DNA from: JAFDVN01 sp964472275
GTDB taxonomy: Bacteria; Acidobacteriota; Holophagae; Holophagales; Holophagaceae
Direction: 5' to 3'
DNA length: 64,000 nt
NCBI GenBank assembly: GCA_964472275.1
Contig: CAYYJN010000007.1
Coordinates: 7,070 to 71,069, forward strand
Shown: one piece after another, positions 38,092 to 46,423 of the stretch
Numbering within the stretch: position 1 is the stretch's first letter
Layout: each line of letters starts with the position of its first letter
The notes under the pieces: model-generated
The model's database searches: none
Seen by the model: only the letters and a program-made list of their open reading frames with translations
What the model was told of the DNA's origin: nothing
Program-made: the position numbers and the translations under genes

Positions 38092-39590
38092 TGGCCTCCT
38101 ATGTCCCCCAGACCTCTGATATTAGACAATACGGCCAAATTTGGACCCCTGCTTGGGTAGCGGACGCCATGACCGCCTATGCCATGGCGGGGGGGGAAGG
38201 AACACTCTTTGACCCAGCTTGTGGAACCGGTGCTTTACTGGCCGCCGGGAAACGCGCGGCAGACAAAGACCGGACTCGCTTCCGTGGTGAGGGAATGGAT
38301 GTGGACCCTAGGGTTCTCGCCGGGTTCGAGAGCGAAGGCCTTACCCAGGAAGATGCCTCTCGCATACGCTTTGGCGACTACCTGGCCTCACCTCCGATAG
38401 AACATTTCTCTGCGATCGCGGTGAATCCCCCTTATGTGCGTCACCATCGCATCAACATGGCCCGCAAAAGGGATCTCCAATCCATGGTCATGGATACGCT
38501 TGGGCACAGGATTGACGCGCGAGCTGGCCTCCATGTCTATTTTCTTGTCCAATGCCTACGCCAGTTGGCGCCTAACGGTCGCTTAGCATTCATCGTTTCG
38601 AGTGATATTTGCGAGGGCGTTTTCGCCACCTCGCTCTGGTCCTGGATTCTTGGCAGGTATCGCCTAGACGCGGTCCTTCGATTCTCGCCACAGGCCGCGC
38701 CGTTCCCAGGCGCGGATACCAACGCCATGATTTTTTTCATCCAGAACGCTCCACCGCGCCCCGACTTCGCGTGGGCTCAATGCATGAGAGAAAGCCAAGC
38801 GCCGTTGCTTGCTTGGGTAAAAAGTGGATTCAAAGACACCGATCTCCGTGACTTGGAGGTCCAGACGCGTCGAGTGGGGGAGGCTATCCGGACTGGCTTG
38901 TCTCGACCACCTTCTGAAGCGACTTCAGATTTCCACCTCGGTGATGTGGCCTCAGTGGTACGCGGGATCGCGACCGGCGCGAACGACTTCTTTCTCATGA
39001 CCCGAGAGCAGGCGGCATGGAGAAACATTCCCTTGTCGTTCCTAAAACCATGCATCGCGCGAGTACGGGACCTTGACGGCGACCGCATCACACCGGCCTG
39101 CATGGAACGACTGGAAAAGAAAGGTCGCCCGACACTCCTCCTCGATATCCCGGCCATTCCCTTCGAGAACCTACCTGGCCCCGTCAAGGATTGGATCCGT
39201 GAGGGTGAAGCCTTCGGGTTTCATAACCGCCCCCTCATCAAGACACGCAGACCCTGGTATCGGATGGAGCAGCGAAAGGCCCCACCGCTCCTCTTTGCCT
39301 ATCTTGGTCGAAGGGATTGCAGATTCATTCTGAATGACGCCGGTGTTGTCCCACTCTCCTGCCTACTTTGCGTCTACCCCAAGCATTCCTCTCCCAGACT
39401 GGTTTGGGAGGCACTCAATCAGCCTGAAACCATTGCGAACCTCGCCCTGGTCGGGAAAAGCTACGGCGGCGGCGCCATCAAGGTCGAACCTCGGAGTCTA
39501 GAGAGGTTGCCCATCTCAAACTCGGCTATGAGATCACTCTCGGGCAGTATGCCCATCCAAGACCCGCTGCTGGATTTGGCCATTAGCTGA
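38091..39590 (+). CDS. DNA adenine N6-methyltransferase of the R-M pair
   Basis: The 499-residue methylase has the SAM-binding motif I FDPACGTGALLAAG (about 40-53), motif IV VNPPYVRHH (NPPY 112-115) and LAFIVSSDICEGVFATSLW. A C-terminal target-recognition region has LGDVASVVRGIATGANDFF and LPISN. The order (motif X, I, IV, then TRD) is that of gamma-class N6-adenine methylases of type II systems. It should protect host sites from the upstream nuclease. Composition is AT-rich like its partner, suggesting joint transfer. Confidence 0.85.
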   Translation: MASYVPQTSDIRQYGQIWTPAWVADAMTAYAMAGGEGTLFDPACGTGALLAAGKRAADKDRTRFRGEGMDVDPRVLAGFESEGLTQEDASRIRFGDYLASPPIEHFSAIAVNPPYVRHHRINMARKRDLQSMVMDTLGHRIDARAGLHVYFLVQCLRQLAPNGRLAFIVSSDICEGVFATSLWSWILGRYRLDAVLRFSPQAAPFPGADTNAMIFFIQNAPPRPDFAWAQCMRESQAPLLAWVKSGFKDTDLRDLEVQTRRVGEAIRTGLSRPPSEATSDFHLGDVASVVRGIATGANDFFLMTREQAAWRNIPLSFLKPCIARVRDLDGDRITPACMERLEKKGRPTLLLDIPAIPFENLPGPVKDWIREGEAFGFHNRPLIKTRRPWYRMEQRKAPPLLFAYLGRRDCRFILNDAGVVPLSCLLCVYPKHSSPRLVWEALNQPETIANLALVGKSYGGGAIKVEPRSLERLPISNSAMRSLSGSMPIQDPLLDLAIS

Positions 39591-39615
39591 TGCCAAATCG
39601 TGTCTTTGCGGTGAA

Positions 39616-40020
39616 TCAGCTTTTGTTCATCCTCGCCACGACGACCCCTTCGATCAGGCACGCAATCGTGCCGAGAAAGATCTGCGCGGCGACGAGATGA
39701 CCGGGCAGGGGCTGCACGGCGTAGTAGATGAGGTAGGTGGGGATCTGGGTCAGGACGGCGATGACGAAGCCGAAGCGCAGGCCTTGGCCGAGCCAGGGCT
39801 TCTCCTCTCGGCCCCGCAGGTAGATCCACACGAAGGCGTAGGCGATGAGGGCGTGAGCCAGGAGCATCCAGCCCATGTAGTGCTGGCTGTCCGCGTCGCT
39901 GCGGTAGAGGTTCGGCAGGGCCTGGTAGGCGCCGTGCAGGTGCCAGCCGTGGATCAGGAAGTCCAGAACCATGGACACGACGAAGAGCACGACGACGGAG
40001 AGCCAGAAGCGCTTGGACAT
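39616..40020 (-). CDS. Small four-helix inner-membrane protein
   Basis: A 134-residue protein (MSKRFWLSVVVLFVVSMVLD onward) with about four hydrophobic segments: 5-24, 49-68, 80-100 and 107-126. HGWHLHGAYQALPNLYRSD lies between the first two. It has GAGG 6 bp before the ATG at 40018-40020. I do not recognise a named family; the layout is like DUF1761-type proteins. It lies directly after the R-M island on the opposite strand. Confidence 0.6.
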   Translation of the reverse strand: MSKRFWLSVVVLFVVSMVLDFLIHGWHLHGAYQALPNLYRSDADSQHYMGWMLLAHALIAYAFVWIYLRGREEKPWLGQGLRFGFVIAVLTQIPTYLIYYAVQPLPGHLVAAQIFLGTIACLIEGVVVARMNKS

Positions 40021-40101
40021 GGAAACCTCGGGGAAGATGGGTCCCAGCATAGCCGGATCGCCCTTGGAATCGCTGACTTGAGGCGATGCGGGATGAGGCT
40101 C

Positions 40102-40232
40102 AAAAAGCGGAACACAGAGTTCACAGAGGATCGCAGAGGGCACAGAGGGGGCGGGCAACCGATGTTTGACCCCATGAGGCATTGCTCTGTGCCCTCCATG
40201 CTTTTCTCTGCGCCCTCTGTGTCCCCGCTTTG
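40102..40232. repeat. Palindrome of CACAGAGGA-like units
   Basis: The left arm AAAGCGGAACACAGAGTTCA, then CAGAGGATCGCAGAGGGCAC AGAGGGG, holds four CACAGAG-type units about 9 nt apart. The right arm (CTCTGTGCCCTCCATGC onward to CTCTGTGTCCCCGCTTT) is its imperfect complement, with a ~45-bp spacer. It fills the 225-bp gap between the membrane protein and the BNR gene; the rest of that gap shows nothing else. Confidence 0.8.
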
Positions 40233-40245
40233 GTGGTCGCTTCCG

Positions 40246-41352
40246 CTACGCGAAGGTCACCGCATACACCGGAGGCAGGTGCTCGGCGACGGTCTGCCAT
40301 CTGTCGCCGCCATCCTCCGTCACCCATAGCGAGCCCGTGGTGCTGCCGAAGGCGAGGCGCTGGCCGGTGCCGTCAATGGCGAGGGCGTGGCGCAGGGTGA
40401 GGTCGTAGGCGTGCTCTTGGGGCAGGCCGTCGCGCAGCACTTCGAAACTCTTCGCGCCGTCGCATGTGCGGGCCACGACCACCTTGCCCTCCACCGGGAT
40501 GCGGTGCTCGTCCTTCTTCGCGGGCACGAACCACGCGGTCGCGGGGTCCTTGGGATGCACCGCCACGCCGAAGCCAAAGACGGCGGGCGGCACTTCCTTG
40601 ATCTCCTCGAAGGTGCGCGCGCCATCGGTGCTCTTGAAGACGCCGTTGTGGTGCTGGATCCAGAAGGCGTCCGGCGCGGACGCGCATTGCACGAGGCGGT
40701 GCACATCCTGATGGAGCGGATCATGCGCCTGCTCGGGCGGCATGTATTCGGCGCGGAGTCCCTGACCGACCAGCTCCCAGGTCGCGCCGCCATCCTCCGT
40801 CCGCCACACGCCGCCCGTGGAGACGGCGATGGCCACGCGCTTGGAGTCGCGCGGGTCCACGCAGATGGAGTGCAGGCCCGCGTAGTCCGCGCCGCCGCCG
40901 CTCCACTTGATGCGCCGCTCGTCGTCCCACAGCGAGCGGCACATCTCCCAGGTCGCGCCGCGATCCTTGGAGAAGAAAAGCCCGCCGGGTAGCGTGCCGC
41001 ACCAGAGGAAGCCGGGCTGATCCGCGCCGCCGGGCTCCAGCGCCCAGATGCGGATGAGCTTCCAGGGAATGATGCGGCCCATCCAGTCCTTCTCCTCGTG
41101 GCCTTCGGGCGGCTCGGGATAGGCGGGGACGGCGATCTCCTCCCAAATCCTCCCCTGGTCCTCGGATCGCTGCAGCTTCACGCCGAAGTGGCCGTGGTCC
41201 AGAGCCGCGTACCAAGCGCCATCGCGCGGATCGGACATGGCGAGCGAGACATTGTCGCCAAGGAAGGAAGTGGCCGCGATGGACCAGCGGTCCCTGCCCT
41301 TCTTGATCGTGAAGAGGCCTTTGCGCGTGGAGACGAGGAGCGTGTCGGACAT
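40246..41352 (-). CDS. BNR/YVTN beta-propeller protein (sialidase-like fold)
   Basis: The 368-residue protein consists of repeated propeller blades with BNR or Asp-box motifs: SEDQGRIWEEI, SKDRGATWEMC, TEDGGATWELV, STDGARTFEEI and TEDGGDRWQTV. It has no signal peptide, so it is probably cytoplasmic. The start MSDTLLVSTRKGLF at 41350-41352 follows GGAG. A MoaD-like carrier gene lies upstream on the same strand with one repeat between. Function unknown. Confidence 0.8.
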   Translation of the reverse strand: MSDTLLVSTRKGLFTIKKGRDRWSIAATSFLGDNVSLAMSDPRDGAWYAALDHGHFGVKLQRSEDQGRIWEEIAVPAYPEPPEGHEEKDWMGRIIPWKLIRIWALEPGGADQPGFLWCGTLPGGLFFSKDRGATWEMCRSLWDDERRIKWSGGGADYAGLHSICVDPRDSKRVAIAVSTGGVWRTEDGGATWELVGQGLRAEYMPPEQAHDPLHQDVHRLVQCASAPDAFWIQHHNGVFKSTDGARTFEEIKEVPPAVFGFGVAVHPKDPATAWFVPAKKDEHRIPVEGKVVVARTCDGAKSFEVLRDGLPQEHAYDLTLRHALAIDGTGQRLAFGSTTGSLWVTEDGGDRWQTVAEHLPPVYAVTFA

Positions 41353-41370
41353 GGCGTTCTCCAAGGTTTG

Positions 41371-41420
41371 AAAAAGCGGTTACGCGGAGTGAAGCGGAGG
41401 GGCGGAGGGCATCGGAGGGT
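41371..41420. repeat. CGGAGGG-unit repeat (single arm)
   Basis: AAAAAGCGGTTACGCGGAGT, then GAAGCGGAGGGGCGGAGGGC and ATCGGAGGG. This resembles one arm of the element at 16476-16569, with units CGGAGTGAAG, CGGAGGGG, CGGAGGGCAT. No clear second arm is present. Confidence 0.6.
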
Positions 41421-41426
41421 TCATCC

Positions 41427-41696
41427 TCATCCCCCGCTGAGGGCCTGCATGACGAAGATTTCGGAATTCGGCTTCACCGGATCGCTGAGGCTCTTCCGGT
41501 CGCTCACGGCCTCCCCATCCACGAAGATGGCCATGTGGTGCCGCAGTTCGCCGCGCTCATCCAGCACATAGCCTTCCGCCTTCGGGTAGCGCGCGAAGAC
41601 CGAGACCAGCGCTTCGCGCACAGTCCCGCCCTGCCCTTCCGAAGGCGGGCAGGCCACATGGCGCTGCAGGTTGGCGGTGAACACGACGCGGGGCAT
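41427..41696 (-). CDS. MoaD/ThiS-family ubiquitin-like sulfur carrier
   Basis: An 89-residue beta-grasp protein (MPRVVFTANLQRHVACPPSE onward) ending in ALSGG. The C-terminal Gly-Gly is what MoaD and ThiS use for adenylation and thiocarboxylation. It contains HHMAIFVDGEAV and PNSEIFVMQALSGG. No MoaE, MoeB or ThiF is nearby. The neighbour is the BNR protein, so it may belong to an unassigned two-gene unit rather than molybdopterin synthesis. The start at 41694-41696 was chosen because it begins the fold. Confidence 0.82.
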   Translation of the reverse strand: MPRVVFTANLQRHVACPPSEGQGGTVREALVSVFARYPKAEGYVLDERGELRHHMAIFVDGEAVSDRKSLSDPVKPNSEIFVMQALSGG

Positions 41697-41762
41697 GGGA
41701 GGCCGTGAATAGAACGAGGCAGACTCCCGCGCCTGCCCCACCCTGTCAAGCCGCGAAGGCTT

Positions 41763-42794
41763 TCACTCGAAGCAGAGGTAATCCCACACCGGCAGGTAGG
41801 TGGGCGTGCCGTCCGAGTTCATCGGCGTCTGGGCGTCCACGACGGTACAGTCGTGGTAGAGGAAGAGCGGGTCGCTGGCGGTGACGGTGAGGTTGGAATA
41901 GAGCCGGTGGCTGCCGCCGTAGGTCGAGGCGCCATCCACGAGCGTCGGCGCGCCAGGCAGCGCGAGGTCCACCCAATCCGCTTCGGCCAGGGCCAGGGAC
42001 ACGAGCGGGTCCTGCTGATGGGTGAAGCCGTAGTAGTTCGCGGAGGCCGTCGCGCCGTGGCCGTTGGCGACCCAGGTGGCGGGCGTGTCGGAGGACACCC
42101 AGCTCTGGGAATCGGAGGGCGAGTCGAAGGAGATGACGCGGGGCAGCGCGATCTTCGTGGCCGTGTAGGCGGCCTGGCTGCCGCCCTGGGAATGGCCGCC
42201 GAGGCGGATGAGGCTCCATTGGATCGTGCCGCCCGCCGCGTACTGGCCCCAGCCTTCCGATGGGTATTGCGCATCGAGGTACTGGGTGGCCTTGAGCAGC
42301 CGGTTCTGGATGGAATCCGAGGCGCTCACGGTGATCGTGGAGAGTTGGTTGTTGGCGTTCGTGCCGAAGAGCACTGCGTCGTGGACTTTGCTCGCGGCGT
42401 CGGGGTCGAAGGCGGCCGCGTTGTTCGGGTCCGAGTAGGGCTGGATGAGCGTGCCCACCAGCGTCGCGTTCTCGTAGGTGAGGCCGATGGCATGGAAGCC
42501 CTTGGCGGCCGCCTCCTTCAGGATGTCCTGGTAGTAGACGGGCACCGTCGTGCTGCCCGGCAGGAAGACGAAGAGCTGGTTGCGCCGCGTCACGCCCGCG
42601 GTTGCCACATACGCGAAGTCGTTCTCGTTCTTCGTCGCGTAGACCCTCGTGATGGAAGGGTCCGTGAGGTTGGGCGCGAAGTCGTGCTCTTGAAGCGTGA
42701 CGCCACCAGCGTTCGCGGACGACGAGTTCGATCCTCCTCCGCAGGCCAGCAGCAGGACCAGTCCGACGGACGCGGAGATCAGCTTCACCTTCAT
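41763..42794 (-). CDS. Lipoprotein alpha/beta-hydrolase
   Basis: This 343-residue protein has a lipobox (VLLLACGG), then a Ser/Asn-rich linker. The hydrolase nucleophile elbow GHSQGG lies near residue 198 (LIRLGGHSQGGSQAAY), after LFVFLPGSTT (oxyanion region), with a late Asp/His (DGASTYGGSHRLYSN). Expected location is the periplasm or outer membrane. It may be an esterase or lipase-like enzyme; the substrate is unknown. Confidence 0.75.
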   Translation of the reverse strand: MKVKLISASVGLVLLLACGGGSNSSSANAGGVTLQEHDFAPNLTDPSITRVYATKNENDFAYVATAGVTRRNQLFVFLPGSTTVPVYYQDILKEAAAKGFHAIGLTYENATLVGTLIQPYSDPNNAAAFDPDAASKVHDAVLFGTNANNQLSTITVSASDSIQNRLLKATQYLDAQYPSEGWGQYAAGGTIQWSLIRLGGHSQGGSQAAYTATKIALPRVISFDSPSDSQSWVSSDTPATWVANGHGATASANYYGFTHQQDPLVSLALAEADWVDLALPGAPTLVDGASTYGGSHRLYSNLTVTASDPLFLYHDCTVVDAQTPMNSDGTPTYLPVWDYLCFE

Positions 42795-42863
42795 GCGGGG
42801 CTCCAGAACTCGAACAAGAGACGCCCCGGTCCAAGGAAGGTTGAAGCGCGCCTGGAAGAAAAT

Positions 42864-42882
42864 GGGCGCCCATGGAGCGCCC
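42864..42882 (-). terminator. Terminator downstream of mdh
   Basis: GGGCGC and GCGCCC form a stem around CCATGGA and are followed on the minus strand by ATTTTCTT. It lies about 39 bp after the mdh stop codon, beyond a CTCCGCG-rich stretch. Confidence 0.65.
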
Positions 42883-42886
42883 GATC

Positions 42887-42916
42887 TTCTCTGCGTCCTC
42901 CGCTTCTCCGCGGTGA
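42887..42916. repeat. Half-copy of the TCCTCCGCG repeat
   Basis: TTCTCTGCGTCCTCCGCTTC TCCGCGGTGAAGC closely resembles the right arm of the palindrome at 56781-56851. Only one arm is present. It lies between the mdh stop and its terminator hairpin. Confidence 0.6.
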
Positions 42917-42920
42917 AGCT

Positions 42921-43913
42921 TTACTTCACGAGCCCCAGCTCGCGGACGGCCTTGCGCTCGTCTTCCAGCTCGTGGGCGGTGGCGTCCATCTTGGCGCGGC
43001 AGAAGGCGTTGACCGAGAGGCCCTGGACCACCGTGGCCACGCCGTTCTTCACGGTGCAGGGGAAGCCGTAGATGAGGCCTTCGGGGATGCCGTAGCTTCC
43101 ATCGCTGACGAGGGCCATGCTCGCCCAGTCGCCCTCGGCCGTGCCCAGCGCCCAGGTGCGCATGTGGTCAATGGCGGCGTTGGCCGCGCTGGCGGCGGAG
43201 CTGAGGCCACGGGCCTCGATGATGGCCGCGCCGCGCTTGGCGACGGTGGGGATGAAGGTGGACTCGTACCAAGCCTGATCCACCTGCTCCATGGCGGGTT
43301 TGCCGGCGACGGTGCAGTGAAAGAGGTCGGGGAACTGGGTGCTGCTGTGGTTGCCCCAGATGGTGAGCTTCTGGATGTCGGCGACGGTCTTGCCGGTCTT
43401 CTCGGCGAGCTGCGTCATGGCGCGGTTGTGGTCCAGGCGCACCATGGCGTGGAACTGGGTGGGCTTCAATTTCGGCGCGTTGCTCATGGCGATGAGCGCG
43501 TTCGTGTTCGCGGGGTTGCCCACGACGAGCACCTTCACTTCGCGGCTGGCGACTTCGCTGAGGGCCTCACCCTGGGGCTTGAAGATGCCGCCGTTGGCGC
43601 TCAGCAGATCGCCGCGCTCCATGCCGGCCTTGCGGGGCATGGCGCCGACGAGCAGCGCGTAGTCGGCGTCCTTGAAGGCCACCTTCGGATCGTCGGAGGT
43701 GACGATGCCCGCCAGCAGCGGGAAGGCGCAGTCGTTCAGTTCCATCACCACGCCGTTGAGCGCCTTCAGCGCGGGCGTGATCTCAAGGAGCTGGAGGATC
43801 ACGGGCTGGTCAGCGCCGAGCATGGAGCCTTCCGCGATGCGGAAAAGGAGGCTGTAGCCGATCTGGCCGGCGGCCCCGGTGACGGCGACGCGGACGGGCT
43901 TCTTCAAAGTCAT
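42921..43913 (-). CDS. mdh: Malate dehydrogenase
   Basis: This 330-residue protein has the NAD-binding loop VTGAAGQIGYSLLFRIAEG, GAMPRKAGMERGDLL (substrate Arg), VVGNPANTNAL, RLDHNRAM and the catalytic His in WGNHSSTQFPD, as in the dimeric MDH type 2 group. It interconverts malate and oxaloacetate. The ATG at 43911-43913 follows GGAG. It has its own terminator. Confidence 0.96.
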   Translation of the reverse strand: MTLKKPVRVAVTGAAGQIGYSLLFRIAEGSMLGADQPVILQLLEITPALKALNGVVMELNDCAFPLLAGIVTSDDPKVAFKDADYALLVGAMPRKAGMERGDLLSANGGIFKPQGEALSEVASREVKVLVVGNPANTNALIAMSNAPKLKPTQFHAMVRLDHNRAMTQLAEKTGKTVADIQKLTIWGNHSSTQFPDLFHCTVAGKPAMEQVDQAWYESTFIPTVAKRGAAIIEARGLSSAASAANAAIDHMRTWALGTAEGDWASMALVSDGSYGIPEGLIYGFPCTVKNGVATVVQGLSVNAFCRAKMDATAHELEDERKAVRELGLVK

Positions 43914-43960
43914 GGCGGCTCCAAGCAAACAGTCCATTCTATCTGGCCCTAAAGGGATTG

Positions 43961-44062
43961 GAACCACCGATGGACAGCGATAAACACCGATGAAGCAAGG
44001 TCACCGATGTGTCAGGCCCCCCGCCTGTCCTTATCGGTGTTCATCCCCTCCATCGGTGGTTC
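43961..44062. repeat. Palindrome of CACCGATGG-like units
   Basis: GAACCACCGATGGACAGCGA, then TAAACACCGATGAAG (units about 10 nt apart: CACCGATGGA, CAGCGATAAA, CACCGATGAA), is mirrored by ATCGGTGTTCATCCCCTCCA followed by TCGGTGGTTC. About 40 bp separates the arms. It lies between mdh and mtgA. Confidence 0.8.
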
Positions 44063-44069
44063 CCCTTTT

Positions 44070-44783
44070 TCACTTCTCCAGATCCTTCACCACCTCGACG
44101 CCACCCATTTGGCTCATCTGTTCCAGGATCCAAGCCTGGCGTTGGCGGACGAAGGCGCTGGGCGCGTCCACGCGGTACTTGTGGGGGTTGGGCAGGACGG
44201 CGGCCAGGAGCGCGGCTTCGCTGGGGCGCAGGCGCTTGGCGGGCTTGTGGAAATAGCGCTGGCTGGCGGCCTCGACGCCGTAGATGCCATCGCCGAATTC
44301 GACGATGTTCAGGTAGGTCTCCAGGATGCGCCGCTTGGGCCACTCGGCTTCCATCAGCAGCGTGAACCAGGCTTCGAGCCCCTTGCGCAGGTAGGATCGC
44401 CCTTCCCACAGGAAGAGGTTCTTCGCCGTCTGCTGGCTGATGGTGGAGGCGCCCCGCACACGGCGGCTCTTCTCGTTGTGGGCGTAGGCCTTCTGGATGG
44501 ACTCCCAATCGAAGCCGAAATGGTCGGGGAATTTCTGGTCCTCGCTCGCCATGACCGCGGCGCCCATGCAGGGGGCGATGTCATCGAGGGGAACCCAGGT
44601 GTGGTCGGAGTGATAGGGCGCGGAGCTGGTCCAGGACGCCACGCGCCGCTCGGCCATCAACGCTGAAAAGGGCGGATGGATGTAGCGCAACAGCAGCACG
44701 AGCAGCGCGCTCCAGGCCATCGCCGCCAGCAGACCGAAGGCCGCCGCCCGCGCCAACCGCCTGAGGATTCCCCTTCGCGCCAC
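44070..44783 (-). CDS. mtgA: Monofunctional peptidoglycan glycosyltransferase MtgA
   Basis: The 237-residue protein has one N-terminal transmembrane helix (about 13-33) and a GT51 domain with MASEDQKFPDHFGFDWESIQKA (catalytic Glu), GASTISQQTAKNLFL, RRILETYLNIVEFGDGIYGVEAAS and EAALLAAVLPNPHKY. It polymerises glycan strands from lipid II. It starts at a GTG (44781-44783). No transpeptidase domain is present, as expected for MtgA. Confidence 0.95.
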   Translation of the reverse strand: MARRGILRRLARAAAFGLLAAMAWSALLVLLLRYIHPPFSALMAERRVASWTSSAPYHSDHTWVPLDDIAPCMGAAVMASEDQKFPDHFGFDWESIQKAYAHNEKSRRVRGASTISQQTAKNLFLWEGRSYLRKGLEAWFTLLMEAEWPKRRILETYLNIVEFGDGIYGVEAASQRYFHKPAKRLRPSEAALLAAVLPNPHKYRVDAPSAFVRQRQAWILEQMSQMGGVEVVKDLEK

Positions 44784-44893
44784 GCGTGCCTCCCGCCGCC
44801 GCGCGGCCCTTTTCGATTCTAGGACAGCCCGGCCCCGCGGCCCGGCCTAACCCGACGAAGCGGCTCCGCGTAGGCTGGTCGTGGAGGTGGCCC

Positions 44894-45727
44894 TTGGCCG
44901 CAGGAAGCTCGCGTTGGCTCGCTTGGCTCGGCGGCGCCGCGGCCCTGGTGGGCGTGATCGGTCTCTCCGTCTTCCTTCGCGTCCAGGAGAACGAAGGCAA
45001 GGCCTGGCCCATCACCGCCGCGGTGGTGACGCGCCTGGCCACGGACGCGGGCGCGCGGGACCTCTACGCCAAGAACCCGCGCCTCGCCGAGGACTACCCA
45101 TCCGTGGACGCCTTCATCGCGGCCGTCGCGGCCCAACGCGCGGCCTTCGGCACCCTGCCCGCCCGTCAGCCGGACGCCTTCCATTCCAATTCGGATCCCA
45201 CCGATCTCAGCGTCGTCGCCAAGGGCACGGGCGGCGGGTGGATGGAACTCCAGGTGGAGCGCAGCGATGGTTCCGAGGCGGGACACGCCGCCATCGGCGA
45301 AGGCATCACCTACCTCGGCTTCGGGCCGGACGAGAAAGCGCTCGATGAAGCGCGGAAGAACCTCCGCTCGGCGTACCACGAAGCGAAGTGGGCCGAGTTC
45401 CGGGCCGTGGAGCAGGCTCTCCTCACGGATGCGGGCGTGAACGGCCTTCTCCAGACCCACCCCGATCTCGCCTCCGGCGAAACCGCCCGGGCGGCCTTCT
45501 TCCAGCAAGTCCAGGCTTGGCGACCCCGCCTCGCGGAGCATCAGCCTCCAGCGACCTGGAAAGAGGCCGCGGACGCGGACGCCAAGGACGAGATGGTGTC
45601 CATGCGGCACCGCAGCGGCGGCCCCTTCGGCGATCACCTCGAAGTGGGGTGGCGCGTGACGGATCAAGGCTGGCTCCGAGCCACCTGGGACAACGGCCGC
45701 CTCGTCAAGGTCTCGCTTGGGGACTAG
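44894..45727 (+). CDS. Single-pass membrane protein of unknown function
   Basis: The frame encodes about 277 residues from the TTG at 44894, which has GGAGG 9 bp upstream. One transmembrane helix lies near the start (LAWLGGAAALVGVIGLSVFL), followed by a soluble, presumably periplasmic domain. No family is recognised. An in-frame GTG at 44786 would start 3 bp from the divergent mtgA start and is less likely. It converges with rsmE with no gap. Confidence 0.55.
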   Translation: MAAGSSRWLAWLGGAAALVGVIGLSVFLRVQENEGKAWPITAAVVTRLATDAGARDLYAKNPRLAEDYPSVDAFIAAVAAQRAAFGTLPARQPDAFHSNSDPTDLSVVAKGTGGGWMELQVERSDGSEAGHAAIGEGITYLGFGPDEKALDEARKNLRSAYHEAKWAEFRAVEQALLTDAGVNGLLQTHPDLASGETARAAFFQQVQAWRPRLAEHQPPATWKEAADADAKDEMVSMRHRSGGPFGDHLEVGWRVTDQGWLRATWDNGRLVKVSLGD

Positions 45728-46423
45728 CTAGAAGAGCCTACCCATCAGCGCCGCCAGCGCCGTTTCCGTTTTCAGCACCCGGGGTCCCATGGACACGGGC
45801 TCGAAGCCCGCGCGGGCGAAGGTGTCCAGCTCGGCCTGGACCCACCCTCCCTCCGGGCCAAGCGCGAGAACCGTCGGTTCATCGAGGCCCCGTGGGCACG
45901 GCGCGTCCGCGCCGGGATGGGCCAGCAGCTTCCGTCCCGCGAACGAATCCGCTTCCATGAAAGGGACGAAAAGCCGCGCGAGTTCCACCTGAGGCAACAC
46001 CGTGTCCCGCGCCTGCTCCAGGCCGAGGATGAGCTGCTCCCGCAGATGCTCCGTCTCCAGCTTGGGGCTCGCCCAGTAGGCCTTCTCCACGCGCCAGGCG
46101 TTGAGCAGCACGATGCGCGCGACGCCGAGAGCCGCCGCGGATTGGAGGCAACGGTCCAAGACTTTGGGCCGCGGCAACGCCAGCAGCATGGTCAATGGCA
46201 GCTTCGGCGGCGGTTCCGCGTCGAGCGTCACTTCCAGCTCCAGCGCCTCACCGTCGAGCCGCGACACGCGGCCCATCCCCACGCGTCCGCCAAGGCGGCC
46301 CACCTTCAACGCGTCGCCGGGCCGCGCTCCCAGCACCTCCCGCGCGTGGCCGAGCCTGCGCCCGGACAGGCGCGCATGATTCGACGCGATGAAATCCTCA
46401 TCGAGGAGCAGGAGAAGATTCAT
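45728..46423 (-). CDS. rsmE: 16S rRNA (uracil(1498)-N(3))-methyltransferase
   Basis: A 231-residue SPOUT methylase with the N-terminal PUA-like part (MNLLLLLDEDFIA, HAREVLGARPGDALKVG) and the knot motifs LTMLLALPRPKVLDRCLQ, LGVARIVLL and LALGPEGGWVQAELDTFARAGFEPVSMGPRVLKTETA. It methylates U1498 in the decoding centre. The ATG at 46421-46423 overlaps the upstream GNAT stop. Confidence 0.95.
   Translation of the reverse strand: MNLLLLLDEDFIASNHARLSGRRLGHAREVLGARPGDALKVGRLGGRVGMGRVSRLDGEALELEVTLDAEPPPKLPLTMLLALPRPKVLDRCLQSAAALGVARIVLLNAWRVEKAYWASPKLETEHLREQLILGLEQARDTVLPQVELARLFVPFMEADSFAGRKLLAHPGADAPCPRGLDEPTVLALGPEGGWVQAELDTFARAGFEPVSMGPRVLKTETALAALMGRLF

Noticed and set aside
37092..39615. 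Prophage or integrative element around the R-M pair
   Set aside because: No integrase, phage gene, tRNA or flanking repeat was found. Only the two genes differ in composition.
44786..44893. N-terminal extension of the membrane protein from a GTG at 44786
   Set aside because: It would begin 3 bp from the divergent mtgA start and lacks a ribosome site. The TTG at 44894 has GGAGG.
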